Shown piece after piece: positions 14,159-22,085 of a stretch of DNA of 22,085 bases. A program made the translations under genes and the position numbers. Under the pieces are notes generated by a model. It was not told the DNA's origin. It ran no database searches and worked only from the letters and a program-made list of their open reading frames with translations. Position 1 is the first letter of the stretch. Each line of letters starts with the position of its first letter. This DNA is from JAIRTY01 sp050257395. GTDB taxonomy: Bacteria > Actinomycetota > Actinomycetes > Streptosporangiales > Streptosporangiaceae. The stretch lies in contig JBLMWU010000291.1 of NCBI GenBank assembly GCA_050257395.1, positions 1-22,085 on the forward strand, given 5' to 3'.

Positions 14159-15115
14159 TCAGCTCAGCACGCGCACCGGGGCGCCGTCCAGCCAGCCCGC
14201 GATGTCCGCGACCGCGTCGCCGTAGAAGACCGCGTATCCCTCTTCGCTCACATAGCCGAGGTGCGGCGTGAGCACCGTCCTGGGCGCCGATCGCAGCGGA
14301 TGCCCGGCGGGCAGCGGCTCGGCCGCGTACACGTCGAGGGCGGCGCCCGCGATGACGCCCCCGCGCAGCGCCGCGAGGAGCGCGGCCTCGTCCACGATCG
14401 GCCCGCGGGAGGTGTTGACCAGGTACCCGTCCGGGCCGAGCAGGGCCAGCTCGGCCGCTCCCACCAGGCCGGCCGTGCGCTCCGACAGCCGCACGTGAAT
14501 GGACACCACGCCCGCCCGGGCGAACAGGTCCGGCTTGCTGACCAGCTCCGCCCCGCAGGCATCGGCCCGCTCCGCGGTCAGGTGCTGGCTCCAGGCGATC
14601 ACCTCCATGCCGAAGGCACGGGCGTAGCCGGCCACCCGCCCACCGATGCGGCCCAGCCCGAGCAGGCCGATGGTGCGGCCGGCCAGCTCGCGGCCCACGG
14701 TGTGCTGCCAGCCGCCCGCCCGGACCCGGGCGTCCTCCGCCGGGACGCTGCGGACCAGCGCCAGCAGCAGCGCCCAGGTGAGCTCCGCCGTGTTCACCGC
14801 CGACCCGCCGGTGCCGCAGACCAGCACGCCCTGGTCGCGGGCGGCGGCCAGGTCGATGGCCGCGTTCGCCATCCCGGTGGTGACCAGCAGCTTCAGCGCG
14901 GGCAGCTGGCGCAGCAGGCCGGCCGGGAACGGGGTGCGCTCGCGCATGGCCACGATCACCTCGAACGGCGCCAGCCGGGCCGCGAGCTCCGCGGGGCCGT
15001 CCAGATGATCGGTGAACACGGTGACCTCCGCGCGGCCCGCCAGCGGGGACCAGTCCGCGCTGGTGAGGGCGGCCTGCTGGTAGTCGTCGAGCACGGCCAC
15101 GCGGGGCAGCGGCAT
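14159..15115 (-). CDS. D-2-hydroxyacid dehydrogenase family protein
   Basis: A 318-residue NAD(P)-dependent dehydrogenase of the D-isomer-specific 2-hydroxyacid family. The dinucleotide-binding motif is LLGLGRIGGR (151-160). The catalytic triad is Arg237 in NTSRGPIVDE, Glu266 in AAEPLP and His285 in LTPHLGY. The N-terminus MPLPRVAVLDDYQ is typical of an actinobacterial and proteobacterial subgroup of uncertain substrate (phosphoglycerate-dehydrogenase-like). The ATG at 15115 opens the usual Rossmann strand. It is divergent from the F420-type oxidoreductase across 127 bases and is followed on the same strand by DinB. Substrate is unknown; it is too short for SerA, since it lacks the C-terminal regulatory domains. 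Confidence 0.9.
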   Translation of the reverse strand: MPLPRVAVLDDYQQAALTSADWSPLAGRAEVTVFTDHLDGPAELAARLAPFEVIVAMRERTPFPAGLLRQLPALKLLVTTGMANAAIDLAAARDQGVLVCGTGGSAVNTAELTWALLLALVRSVPAEDARVRAGGWQHTVGRELAGRTIGLLGLGRIGGRVAGYARAFGMEVIAWSQHLTAERADACGAELVSKPDLFARAGVVSIHVRLSERTAGLVGAAELALLGPDGYLVNTSRGPIVDEAALLAALRGGVIAGAALDVYAAEPLPAGHPLRSAPRTVLTPHLGYVSEEGYAVFYGDAVADIAGWLDGAPVRVLS

Positions 15116-15242
15116 GGGGTCTCCTCGGGCAGCGGGGGCGGGATCAGCCCATCATGCCCGCTGCGGGGGCACCGGCCGGGCCGGTGACCGGCGGCCAGGA
15201 TAGGTTGCAGCACGGGAGCAACTCCGTGCGGAGGTGACGATC

Positions 15243-16109
15243 GTGGCGGTTGACGTCGGCCGGATCGGGCTGTGGATATCGGGCCGGGTCCTCCCGACGG
15301 ACTCCGCCGCCCTCGGTGAGGCGGCCGCGGCCCTGGAGGAGCTCGGCTACCAGGCGATCTGGCTGGGCATGTCGCCCGAGGGCACGCTGGAGCAGCCGGA
15401 GGCGATGCTGGCGGGCTCGGCCCGGATCGCGATCGCGACCGGCATCGTCAGCGTGTGGGGTCACCCGCCGGAGGTGGTGGCGCCCGCCTATCACCGGGTC
15501 GCCGGCGCTCACCCGGGCCGCTTCCTGCTCGGCCTGGGGGCCAGCCACTCGGTGCTGGTGGAGCCCACCGGCCAGAGCTACGCGCATCCCTACGGCAAGC
15601 TGGTGGAGTTCCTGGACGGGCTGGACGCCGCCGTCCCGCCGGTGCCGCCCGGCGGGCGGGTGCTCGCCGCGCTGGGGCCGCGGGTGCTCAAGCTGTCGGC
15701 CGCCAGGACCGCCGGGGCGCATCCCTACCTGGTGACCCCGGAGCACACCCGCCGGGCGCGGGAGATCCTGGGCGACGGGCCGCTGCTGGCCCCGGAGCAG
15801 AAGGTGGTGCTGTCCACCGATCCAGCCCGGGCCAGGGAGATCGCCCGCGGCACCCTGGAGATGTACCTGCAGCTGCCGAACTACACCTCGAACCTGCAGC
15901 GGCTCGGCTTCACCGGCGAGGACATCAGCGGCGGCGGCAGCGACCGGCTGGTGGACGCCCTGGTCGCCTGGGGTGACGAGGAGACGATCGCCCGCCGGGT
16001 CGCCGAGCACCACGCCGCGGGCGCCGACCACGTCTGCGTCCAGGTGCTGACCGGTGAATGGGCGCGGCCCTGGGAGGAGTGGCGGGCGCTGGCGCCCGCC
16101 CTCACCTGA
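15243..16109 (+). CDS. LLM-class F420-dependent oxidoreductase
   Basis: A 288-residue luciferase-like TIM-barrel protein. The opening VGRIGLWI, the ELGYQAIWLG strand, ATGIVSVWGHPPE, GRFLLGLGASHS and the C-terminal GGGSDRLVDALVAWGDEE and AGADHVCVQVL match the MSMEG_4141-type group (TIGR03620) as I recall it. Members are thought to use deazaflavin F420 for hydride transfer to an unknown substrate. I chose GTG at 15243, eight bases after GGAGG; the GTG at 15234 lies inside that ribosome-binding site. A -10-like TAGGTT lies at 15201-15206, with no clear -35. The gene ends before two hairpins shared with the convergent aldo/keto reductase. F420 use is inferred from family membership only. Confidence 0.9.
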   Translation: MAVDVGRIGLWISGRVLPTDSAALGEAAAALEELGYQAIWLGMSPEGTLEQPEAMLAGSARIAIATGIVSVWGHPPEVVAPAYHRVAGAHPGRFLLGLGASHSVLVEPTGQSYAHPYGKLVEFLDGLDAAVPPVPPGGRVLAALGPRVLKLSAARTAGAHPYLVTPEHTRRAREILGDGPLLAPEQKVVLSTDPARAREIARGTLEMYLQLPNYTSNLQRLGFTGEDISGGGSDRLVDALVAWGDEETIARRVAEHHAAGADHVCVQVLTGEWARPWEEWRALAPALT

Positions 16110-16187
16110 CTGTGAGAATCCTGCTCACAGCCCGGTGATTCCTGCTGGGCTGAGGGCTGGGGGCCGGCCCGGCGGCCGGGCCGGCCC
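16110..16187. terminator. Two hairpins between convergent genes, bidirectional terminator
   Basis: CTGTGAG and CTCACAG (16110-16130) form a 7-bp stem with a 7-base loop directly after the oxidoreductase stop. GGGCCGGCCCGG (16161-16172) and CCGGGCCGGCCC (16176-16187) form a perfect 12-bp stem with a CGG loop, seven bases from the aldo/keto reductase stop. The second is symmetric and would work on both strands. Confidence 0.7.
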
Positions 16188-16193
16188 GCCCCG

Positions 16194-17174
<981 letters not shown>

Positions 17175-17208
17175 CCGTACCTCTCGGTCGCTGTTGCCGG
17201 GGTTGACG

Positions 17209-17224
17209 TGTAATCAAGATTACG
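17209..17224. promoter_or_regulatory. Palindromic operator between aldo/keto reductase and LysR genes
   Basis: GTAATC-AA-GATTAC (17210-17223) is a perfect inverted repeat apart from its 2-base centre. It lies in the divergent region, 36 bases before the aldo/keto reductase ATG and 93 before the LysR start. A LysR protein often binds such a shared region. The identical arms occur at 6161-6174, where no LysR gene is adjacent. Confidence 0.6.
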
Positions 17225-17315
17225 CCCGGGCCGGGCGGGCCAGCGGGCGACGGCAACCCATCAGCCGAAGCGACAATTCCCGCTAACGGAAATCGTGAAG
17301 AGAGATAATGCTGCG

Positions 17316-18218
17316 GTGGAACTCCGGCACCTGCAGTACTTCATCGCCGTGGCCGAGGAGCTCTCCTTCACCCGGGCCTCACGCCGCCTGCACGTGGTGC
17401 AGTCCGGGGTGTCCAGCGCGATCCAGAGCCTCGAGCGCGAGCTCGGGGTGCCGCTGTTCGACCGTGACCGCCACCGGGTGGCCCTGACCGACGCGGGCGA
17501 CGCGCTGCTGCCGGAGGCCCGCGCGACCCTGGCCGCCGCCCAGGCCGCGCTGGACGCCGTGGGCGAGGCCCGGGGCGGGCTGCGCGGCACCCTCACCGTG
17601 GGCACCATGCTGTCCACCGGCCGGGTGGACCTGCCCGCGCTGCTCGGCGAGTTCCACGGGGCGCATCCCGGGGTGGTGGTGCGGCTGCGGCTCGCCGCGG
17701 GCGGCTCGGCCGAGCTGGCCCGCGACGTGATCGGCGGCGGCCTCGACCTGGCCCTGCTGGCGCTGACCGGCCGGCCGCCCGCCGGGCTGGCGCTGCAGCC
17801 GCTCAGCGAGGAACCGCTGCTGCTGGTCTGCGGGCCGGACCACCCGCTGGCCGGCAGCCCGGCCGTCACCCTGGACCGGCTGGCCGCCGAGCCGTTCATC
17901 GACTTCCCGTCCGGCTGGGGCAACCGGGCCGTGGTGGACCGCGCGTTCGCCGCCGCCGGGCTGGAACGCCAGGTCCTGTTCGAGGTCGCGGACTACGCCG
18001 CCGCGGTCGGGCTGGTCCGCCACCACCTGGGCGTCGCCTTCCTGCCGTCCTCCACCACCGCCGACCTGACCGGCCTGGCCAGGCTGAAGCTGTCCCCGCG
18101 CCCGCTGCGCTGGCGGCTGTCGGTGGCCACCCCGTCCGTGCGCCGCCCGTCGGCCGCGGCCCGCGCCTTCCTGGCGGCCCTGTGCGCCCAGCCGGACGCC
18201 GGCCGGGCCGCCCGCTGA
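17316..18218 (+). CDS. LysR-family transcriptional regulator
   Basis: A 300-residue LysR-type regulator. The winged helix-turn-helix is at the N-terminus: LRHLQYFIAVAEELSFTRASRRLHVVQSGVSSAIQSLERELG (the standard family pattern, residues 3-44), followed by a linker helix and a periplasmic-binding-like effector domain (about 90-290). The start chosen is GTG at 17316 (VELRHL), the usual family beginning; an in-frame GTG at 17295 would add seven residues. It is divergent from one aldo/keto reductase and is followed on the same strand by a second, so it probably controls one or both. The effector cannot be deduced. A hairpin at 18249-18273 lies behind it. Confidence 0.92.
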   Translation: MELRHLQYFIAVAEELSFTRASRRLHVVQSGVSSAIQSLERELGVPLFDRDRHRVALTDAGDALLPEARATLAAAQAALDAVGEARGGLRGTLTVGTMLSTGRVDLPALLGEFHGAHPGVVVRLRLAAGGSAELARDVIGGGLDLALLALTGRPPAGLALQPLSEEPLLLVCGPDHPLAGSPAVTLDRLAAEPFIDFPSGWGNRAVVDRAFAAAGLERQVLFEVADYAAAVGLVRHHLGVAFLPSSTTADLTGLARLKLSPRPLRWRLSVATPSVRRPSAAARAFLAALCAQPDAGRAAR

Positions 18219-18248
18219 CCGCCAGCGGGTCATCGCCCGCGGAGATGG

Positions 18249-18273
18249 CGGTGATGGCCGGCCGCTATCACCG
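18249..18273 (+). terminator. Hairpin after the LysR gene
   Basis: CGGTGAT (18249-18255) and ATCACCG (18267-18273) form a perfect 7-bp stem around an 11-base loop, 30 bases past the LysR stop and 78 before the next start. No U-tract follows, so its terminator role is tentative. Confidence 0.4.
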
Positions 18274-18350
18274 GCCCGGCATGGGTTCGGGCCGGGGAGC
18301 GGTTACCGGGAACGAGACCACGGACCGCATCACCGGGAAGGGAAACCTCC

Positions 18351-19214
18351 ATGCGAACGAGGACCATCGGGCCGGTCACGGTCAGCGCCATCGGGCTCGG
18401 CGGCATGCCGATGTCCATCGAGGGCCGCCCGGACGAAGGCCGTTCCATCCGCACCATCCACGCCGCGCTGGACGCGGGCGTGACGCTCATCGACACCGCC
18501 GACGCCTATCACCTGCACGCCGGGGAGACCGGCCACAACGAGCGGCTCATCGCCAGGGCGCTCGCCACCTACCCCGGCGACGCCTCCGGTGTGCTGGTCG
18601 CCACCAAGGGCGGCCACCTGCGGCCCGGCGACGGCTCGTGGACCGTGGACGGCTCGCCCCGGCACCTGCGGGGGGCGGCCGAGGCCTCGCTGAAGGCGCT
18701 CGGGGTGGACGCCATCGGGCTGTACCAGTTCCACCGGCCGGACCCGGACGTGCCCTACGAGGAGTCCGTCGGCGCGCTGAGGGAACTGCTGGACGCCGGC
18801 AAGATCCGGCTGGCCGGCATCTCCAACGCCACGGTGGAGCAGATCGACATCGCCCGGCGGGTGCTCGGCGAGGGCAACCTGGCCAGCGTGCAGAACCAGT
18901 TCTCGCCCGCGTTCCGCGGCAGCGAGGGCGAGCTGCGGCACGCCGCCGCGCACGGGATCGCCTTCCTGCCGTGGAGCCCGCTGGGCGGGATCGGCCGGGC
19001 CGGCCAGCTCGGCGGCCGGCACCCCGCCATCGCCCGGATCGCCGCCGCCCGCGGGGTGTCCCCGCAGCAGGTCACCCTGGCCTGGATGCTCGCGCTGGCG
19101 CCCACCGTGATCCCCATCCCCGGCGCCAGCCGCCCCGAGTCGGTCACCGACTCCGCGCAGGCCGCCGGGCTGGAGCTGACCGCGGCGGAGGTCGCCGCCA
19201 TCAGCGCCGGCTAA
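18351..19214 (+). CDS. Aldo/keto reductase, second copy (different subfamily)
   Basis: A 287-residue aldo/keto reductase, shorter than and only distantly similar to the one at 16194. The tetrad is Asp48 and Tyr53 in IDTADAYHLH, Lys86 in VATKGGH, and His128 in YQFHRPD. AWMLALAPTVIPIPGASRPE is the C-terminal cofactor-side motif typical of the actinobacterial YdbC-like group. The start is ATG at 18351, five bases after GGGAAGGGAAACC. It lies 132 bases downstream of the LysR gene on the same strand, so it may share its regulation. Its stop is 15 bases from the convergent rhodanese stop; a GGCCTG-T-CAGGCC inverted repeat spans this junction. Substrate unknown. Confidence 0.9.
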   Translation: MRTRTIGPVTVSAIGLGGMPMSIEGRPDEGRSIRTIHAALDAGVTLIDTADAYHLHAGETGHNERLIARALATYPGDASGVLVATKGGHLRPGDGSWTVDGSPRHLRGAAEASLKALGVDAIGLYQFHRPDPDVPYEESVGALRELLDAGKIRLAGISNATVEQIDIARRVLGEGNLASVQNQFSPAFRGSEGELRHAAAHGIAFLPWSPLGGIGRAGQLGGRHPAIARIAAARGVSPQQVTLAWMLALAPTVIPIPGASRPESVTDSAQAAGLELTAAEVAAISAG

Positions 19215-19229
19215 AGAGCACCCGGCCTG

Positions 19230-19559
19230 TCAGGCCACGAACGGGGCGCCCGAAGCGGCTTCCATCGGGCGCCCCGCGGCGTGCCAGCCCTGCATGCCGT
19301 CGGACACGTTGCGGGCGTCCCAGCCCGCGCCCGCCAGCGCCTGGGCGGCGTGCGCGGAGCGGCCGCCGGACCGGCAGATCACGTACAGCTCGCGGTCCTG
19401 GCTGATCTCCGGGTACCGCTGGTTCAGCTCGCCCAGGGGAATGTGCACCGCTCCCGGGATGTGACCCGCCGCCCATTCGTCGTGCTCCCGCACGTCGAGC
19501 AGGTACGCCTCGTCCGGCACCTGCGCCGCTGGCACCTGCGGCGCCATCCGCTGGGTCAT
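19230..19559 (-). CDS. Single-domain rhodanese-like protein
   Basis: A 109-residue protein consisting of one rhodanese domain, without fusion partner or signal peptide. LLDVREHDEWAAGHIPGAVHIP (the usual CH2A region, 20-41) and the active-site loop CRSGGRS with nucleophile Cys62 are intact, followed by GMQGWHAAGRP. Such proteins move sulfane sulfur as a Cys-persulfide, or sense redox state. AAAGGAAA precedes the ATG at 19559. The gene is divergent from the GNAT gene across 68 bases, which hold the promoters. A role in thiol or sulfide handling alongside mca is inference. Confidence 0.9.
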   Translation of the reverse strand: MTQRMAPQVPAAQVPDEAYLLDVREHDEWAAGHIPGAVHIPLGELNQRYPEISQDRELYVICRSGGRSAHAAQALAGAGWDARNVSDGMQGWHAAGRPMEAASGAPFVA

Positions 19560-19627
19560 GGCGGTTTCCTTTCCCTCGCCCCCCCAGTGACATGGTTACC
19601 GTCCAGTATCGCCGGCGGCCCGCTTGA

Positions 19628-20131
19628 ATGGGCGGTGTGCGCATACGTCCCGCTCTGCCCGGAGAACTCCCCGCCATCGGCGACCTGCGGCTCGCCGCCT
19701 ACCGGGCGGACGGCTTCCTGACCGCGGAGTCCACCTACGCGCCCACCTTGCGCGAGCTGGGGGCGGACGGCGGCGGTGAGGTGCTGGCGGCCGTGGACGG
19801 CGGGACCCTGCTGGGCACGGTCATGCTGCAGCCGTGGCCGTACGCGGACGAGCTGGTGCGGGCGCCGCACGAAGCGGAGATCAGGGCGCTGGCGGTCGCG
19901 CCGCAGGCACGCGGCCGGGGGGTCGGCGCGGCCCTGGTGACCGCGGTGACCGAGCGGGCGCTGACGCTGGGCGTCCGCAGGCTGCTGCTGCTGACCAGGC
20001 CGGACATGCTGGCTGCGCAGCGGCTGTACGCCAGGGCCGGGTTCCGCCGGCTGCCGGACCGGGACTGGTCACCCCGCCCGGACCTGCTGCTGCTCGCCTA
20101 CGGCAAGGAGCTCACGGCCGCCGGGGCGTGA
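19628..20131 (+). CDS. GNAT family N-acetyltransferase
   Basis: A 167-residue GCN5-related acetyltransferase that transfers acetyl from acetyl-CoA to an amine. The CoA pyrophosphate-binding motif reads APQARGRGVG (91-100), preceded by the EIRALAV strand, and the C-terminal signature is AAQRLYARAGFRRL. No strong ribosome-binding site is seen; ATG at 19628 or GTG at 19637 are both possible. It converges on the small membrane protein gene with a 10-base gap. The substrate cannot be predicted. The ELVRAPHEAEIRAL region lacks features of the mycothiol acetyltransferase MshD, so I do not assign it to that pathway. Confidence 0.88.
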   Translation: MGGVRIRPALPGELPAIGDLRLAAYRADGFLTAESTYAPTLRELGADGGGEVLAAVDGGTLLGTVMLQPWPYADELVRAPHEAEIRALAVAPQARGRGVGAALVTAVTERALTLGVRRLLLLTRPDMLAAQRLYARAGFRRLPDRDWSPRPDLLLLAYGKELTAAGA

Positions 20132-20141
20132 CCGGGCCGGG

Positions 20142-20372
20142 TCAGCCCGCGGCGGGCCCGCCGTCGCCGCCGGCGGGGGCGGTGGGCTGGCCCGCCTTGG
20201 CGGCCGCGCCGGGCCGGGCGGGCGGGGGCGGGGCGACTTTGTGCAGCTGCTTGTTCATGGACCGGAACAGGAAGAAGAGCGCCACGCTCATGCCGGCCAC
20301 CACCAGGAAGCCGAGCACCCCCGGCACCACGGAGCTGCTGGAGACCGCGTGGGCGGCCGCCAGGATCGTCAC
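20142..20372 (-). CDS. Small single-pass membrane protein coupled to mca (Rv1083-like)
   Basis: A 76-residue protein with one membrane helix (about 16-36, VPGVLGFLVVAGMSVALFFLF), then a basic stretch RSMNKQLHKV and a Pro/Ala/Gly-rich tail. The GTG start at 20372 overlaps the mca stop as GTGA, and AAGGTGA sits just inside the end of mca, so translation is probably coupled. A similar small gene, as I recall Rv1083, follows mca in M. tuberculosis. Function is unknown; the constant link suggests it helps or localises the mycothiol amidase, or a mycothiol-conjugate exporter. A longer frame extending to 20747 runs through mca and is not real. Confidence 0.8.
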   Translation of the reverse strand: MTILAAAHAVSSSSVVPGVLGFLVVAGMSVALFFLFRSMNKQLHKVAPPPPARPGAAAKAGQPTAPAGGDGGPAAG

Positions 20373-21283
20373 AAGCTCACCTTCTCCCGGATACCGGCGA
20401 ACAGGTCGTCTTCCGGTATCCCAGTATTCACCAGCGACCTGGCCAGCTGGTAATCCTCGGTCGGCCAGGCGGCCTCCTGCACGTCCAGCGGGACGGCGAA
20501 CCAGGATCCCTCCGGGTCGATCTGGGTGGCGTGGGCGAGCAGGGCCTGGTCCCGGACCGGGAAGTACTCCGCGCACGGCACCCGGGTGGTGATGGTCAGC
20601 TCGGCCCGGTTCGCAGCCCGCTCGTCCCAGCGGGCCAGCCAGTCCCCGTACGGCGACGCCAGGCCCCGGCGCTCCATCTCCTGGTGCAGCGCGGTGATCC
20701 GGTCCTTGTGGAAGGTGGCGAAGTAGTAGAGCTTGAGCGGCTGCCACGGCTCGCCGGCCGCCGGGTACCGGTCCGGGTCGGCCGCGGCGTCGAAGGCCTC
20801 GACCGTGACCTCGTGCGTCTTGACGTGGTCGGGGTGGGGGTAGCCGCCGTTCTCGTCGTAGGTGAGGATGACGTGCGGCCGGAACTCCCGCACCGCGCGG
20901 ACCAGCGGAGCGGCCGCGTCCTCGAGCTTCTGCAGCGCGAAGCAGCCCTCGGGCAGCGGCGGCAGCGGGTCCCCCTCGGGCAGCCCGGAGTCGGTGAAGC
21001 CGAGGAACTCCTGGCGGACCCCCAGGATCTCCCGCGCGCGGTCCATCTCCTCGCGCCGGATGCGGGGCAGGTTCGCCCGGACCTCCGGCCGCTCCATCGC
21101 CTTGTTGAGGATGTCGCCGCGCTCACCACCGGTCATGGTGCAGACCATGACGTCCGCTCCGGTGCGGACGTACCGCGCCATGGTCGCGGCACCCTTGCTC
21201 GACTCGTCGTCCGGATGAGCATGGACCGCCATCAGCCGGAGCGGCGCGGCGCCGCCGGCGGGCTCGTTGGTCACGGCAGGCAA
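20369..21283 (-). CDS. mca: Mycothiol S-conjugate amidase
   Basis: A 304-residue zinc hydrolase of the LmbE/PIG-L family. It cleaves mycothiol S-conjugates to a mercapturic acid, which is exported, and GlcN-Ins, which is recycled. The zinc site is visible as HAHPDDE (21-27: His23, Asp26) and HPDH (150-153, His153). The motif TMTGGERGDILNKAM and the C-terminal EDDLFAGIREKV favour Mca over the related deacetylase MshB. The chosen start is TTG at 21283 with AAGGGGA six bases upstream; the in-frame GTG at 21274 is the alternative. It is coupled to the downstream small membrane gene and divergent from greA. It is the clearest proof that this is a mycothiol-producing actinomycete. Confidence 0.94.
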   Translation of the reverse strand: MPAVTNEPAGGAAPLRLMAVHAHPDDESSKGAATMARYVRTGADVMVCTMTGGERGDILNKAMERPEVRANLPRIRREEMDRAREILGVRQEFLGFTDSGLPEGDPLPPLPEGCFALQKLEDAAAPLVRAVREFRPHVILTYDENGGYPHPDHVKTHEVTVEAFDAAADPDRYPAAGEPWQPLKLYYFATFHKDRITALHQEMERRGLASPYGDWLARWDERAANRAELTITTRVPCAEYFPVRDQALLAHATQIDPEGSWFAVPLDVQEAAWPTEDYQLARSLVNTGIPEDDLFAGIREKVSL

Positions 21284-21540
21284 GCTGGTCCCCTTGGCAT
21301 GCTTAAACAGCGGATAGGCTGGATATATCTGGTTTGCCGGCAGGCCCTGGGGAATGCCGACAGGTCATTGTGCCGGAACACGCCTGCCCGGGAGGTCATT
21401 CCCGGGCCGGGCGCGCCGGGCCTGGGCCTTGACTGACGCGACGCAGGCGCAGAGCCTTGTTAGCCTCGAATGGTTACCCCCAGGAGCCGCGACCGACTCC
21501 GGCAGGCACGCAGTGCCCGCACCCCATGCAAGGAGTACCC
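21284..21540. promoter_or_regulatory. Divergent promoter region of mca and greA
   Basis: These 257 bases hold no gene; a DUF4307 gene that I recall between mca and greA in mycobacteria is absent. An AT-rich island with GGATATATC (21319-21327) and CTTAAAC (21302-21308) fits the mca promoter. TTGACT at 21429-21434 and TTAGCC near 21461 could belong to the greA promoter, but their spacing is too long for a single -35/-10 pair. Confidence 0.4.
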
Positions 21541-22041
21541 GTGACCGAGACACGCAACGAGAGTCTTACCTGGCTCACCCAGGAAGCGTACGACCGGCTC
21601 AAGTCGGAGCTGGATCATCTCGCAGGTCCGGGGCGTGTTGAGATCGCGAAGAGGATCGAGGCCGCCCGGGAAGAGGGCGACCTGCGGGAGAACGGCGGCT
21701 ACCACGCCGCCAAGGAGGAGCAGGGCAAGCGCGAGGCCCGCATCCGCCAGCTCCAGCACATCCTGGAGAACTCGCGGGTGGGCGAGCCGCCGCGCACCGA
21801 CGGGGTGGTCGGCCCCGGCATGACCGTGACGATCCGCTTCGACGGCGACGACGACGAAGTCACCTTCCTGCTGGCGTCCCGGGAGGAAACCGGGTCGCCC
21901 ATTGACGTGTACTCCCCCCGCTCCCCGCTGGGCAGCGCCATCGACGGCAAGAAGGTCGGGGACACGGCCACCTACACGCTGCCGAACGGGCGCGCCGCCA
22001 CCGTCGAGATCCTCGAAGCCGTGCCGTACGCCGGCATCTGA
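21541..22041 (+). CDS. greA: Transcription elongation factor GreA
   Basis: A 166-residue elongation factor. It inserts a coiled coil into the RNA polymerase secondary channel and triggers cleavage of backtracked RNA. The N-terminal coiled coil (10-80) has the tip EEGDLRENGGYHAAKEE with the catalytic acidic pair Asp47 and Glu50. The C-terminal FKBP-like domain (about 90-166) ends in SPRSPLGSAIDGKKVGD and an IL-rich strand. The start is GTG at 21541 with AAGGAG five bases upstream; earlier in-frame starts to 21457 lie in the leader. It is divergent from mca, as in mycobacteria. A hairpin follows within 8 bases. Confidence 0.96.
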   Translation: MTETRNESLTWLTQEAYDRLKSELDHLAGPGRVEIAKRIEAAREEGDLRENGGYHAAKEEQGKREARIRQLQHILENSRVGEPPRTDGVVGPGMTVTIRFDGDDDEVTFLLASREETGSPIDVYSPRSPLGSAIDGKKVGDTATYTLPNGRAATVEILEAVPYAGI

Positions 22042-22048
22042 GCTTCCT

Positions 22049-22063
22049 GCCCGCCTCGCGGGC
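22049..22063 (+). terminator. Hairpin after greA
   Basis: GCCCGC-CTC-GCGGGC is a perfect 6-bp stem with a 3-base loop, eight bases beyond the greA stop. It is short and has no U-tract, but its position fits a terminator. Confidence 0.5.
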
Positions 22064-22085
22064 GAACCGCGGCCTGGCTGTGGTG

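Noticed and set aside
19628..20131. Mycothiol acetyltransferase MshD
   Set aside because: It has only one GNAT domain of 167 residues, while MshD has two and is about twice as long.
20142..20747. 201-residue minus-strand frame containing the small membrane protein
   Set aside because: The first 125 residues are an out-of-frame reading of mca. Only the last 76 residues, from the GTG at 20372, have a sensible start and a membrane helix.

Overview
The window is chromosomal DNA of a very GC-rich actinomycete. The evidence is a mycothiol S-conjugate amidase, an F420-type luciferase-like oxidoreductase, a PIN-PhoH protein, an Rv1086-type isoprenyl transferase, frequent GTG starts and strong G/C third-position bias. 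The species cannot be named from sequence alone. A Streptosporangiales- or Streptomyces-like organism is plausible. I see no phage, insertion sequence, CRISPR array, tRNA or rRNA.

Layout. 1-3435 (minus strand) holds the 5' part of a family 2 glycosyltransferase, a PIN-PhoH protein (phoH2) and a cis-prenyltransferase (uppS). Between phoH2 and uppS lies a 439-base gap whose right half folds like a structured RNA on the plus strand. 3561-7977 (minus) holds an ATP-type PEP carboxykinase, a conserved protein of unknown function with a palindrome at its start codon, and a membrane-anchored NlpC/P60 peptidase with an unusual ectodomain. 7978-10185 (minus) is a DUF255 thioredoxin-fold protein. 10315-13583 (plus) is a zinc-uptake operon znuA-znuC-znuB-zur behind tandem Zur-like boxes, with all four genes joined by ATGA overlaps. 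13584-15115 (minus) holds a DinB protein and a D-2-hydroxyacid dehydrogenase. 15243-16109 (plus) is an F420-type oxidoreductase. 16194-19214 is an aldo/keto reductase, a divergent LysR regulator and a second aldo/keto reductase. 19230-20131 holds a rhodanese and a GNAT acetyltransferase. 20142-22041 holds a small membrane protein coupled to mca, then divergent greA.

The genes greA, mca, small membrane protein, DUF255, uppS and phoH2 keep the order and relative orientation that I recall for the Mycobacterium tuberculosis Rv1080c-Rv1095 neighbourhood. The zinc operon and the redox/detoxification genes lie inside this old framework, so they look like a lineage-specific insertion of about 10 kb. 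Functionally the window combines cell-envelope lipid and wall work (uppS, glycosyltransferase, NlpC/P60), thiol and xenobiotic detoxification (mca, DUF255, rhodanese, aldo/keto reductases, F420 enzyme), zinc homeostasis and gluconeogenesis.

The two least expected signals are (1) a possible 164-nt multi-helix RNA at 2504-2667, closed by a 22-bp stem whose four non-Watson-Crick pairs are all G.U only if the plus strand is transcribed, and (2) an identical palindrome GTAATC-NN-GATTAC at two promoters 11 kb apart. One copy overlaps the -10 box and start codon of an uncharacterised gene. The other lies between a LysR regulator and an aldo/keto reductase.
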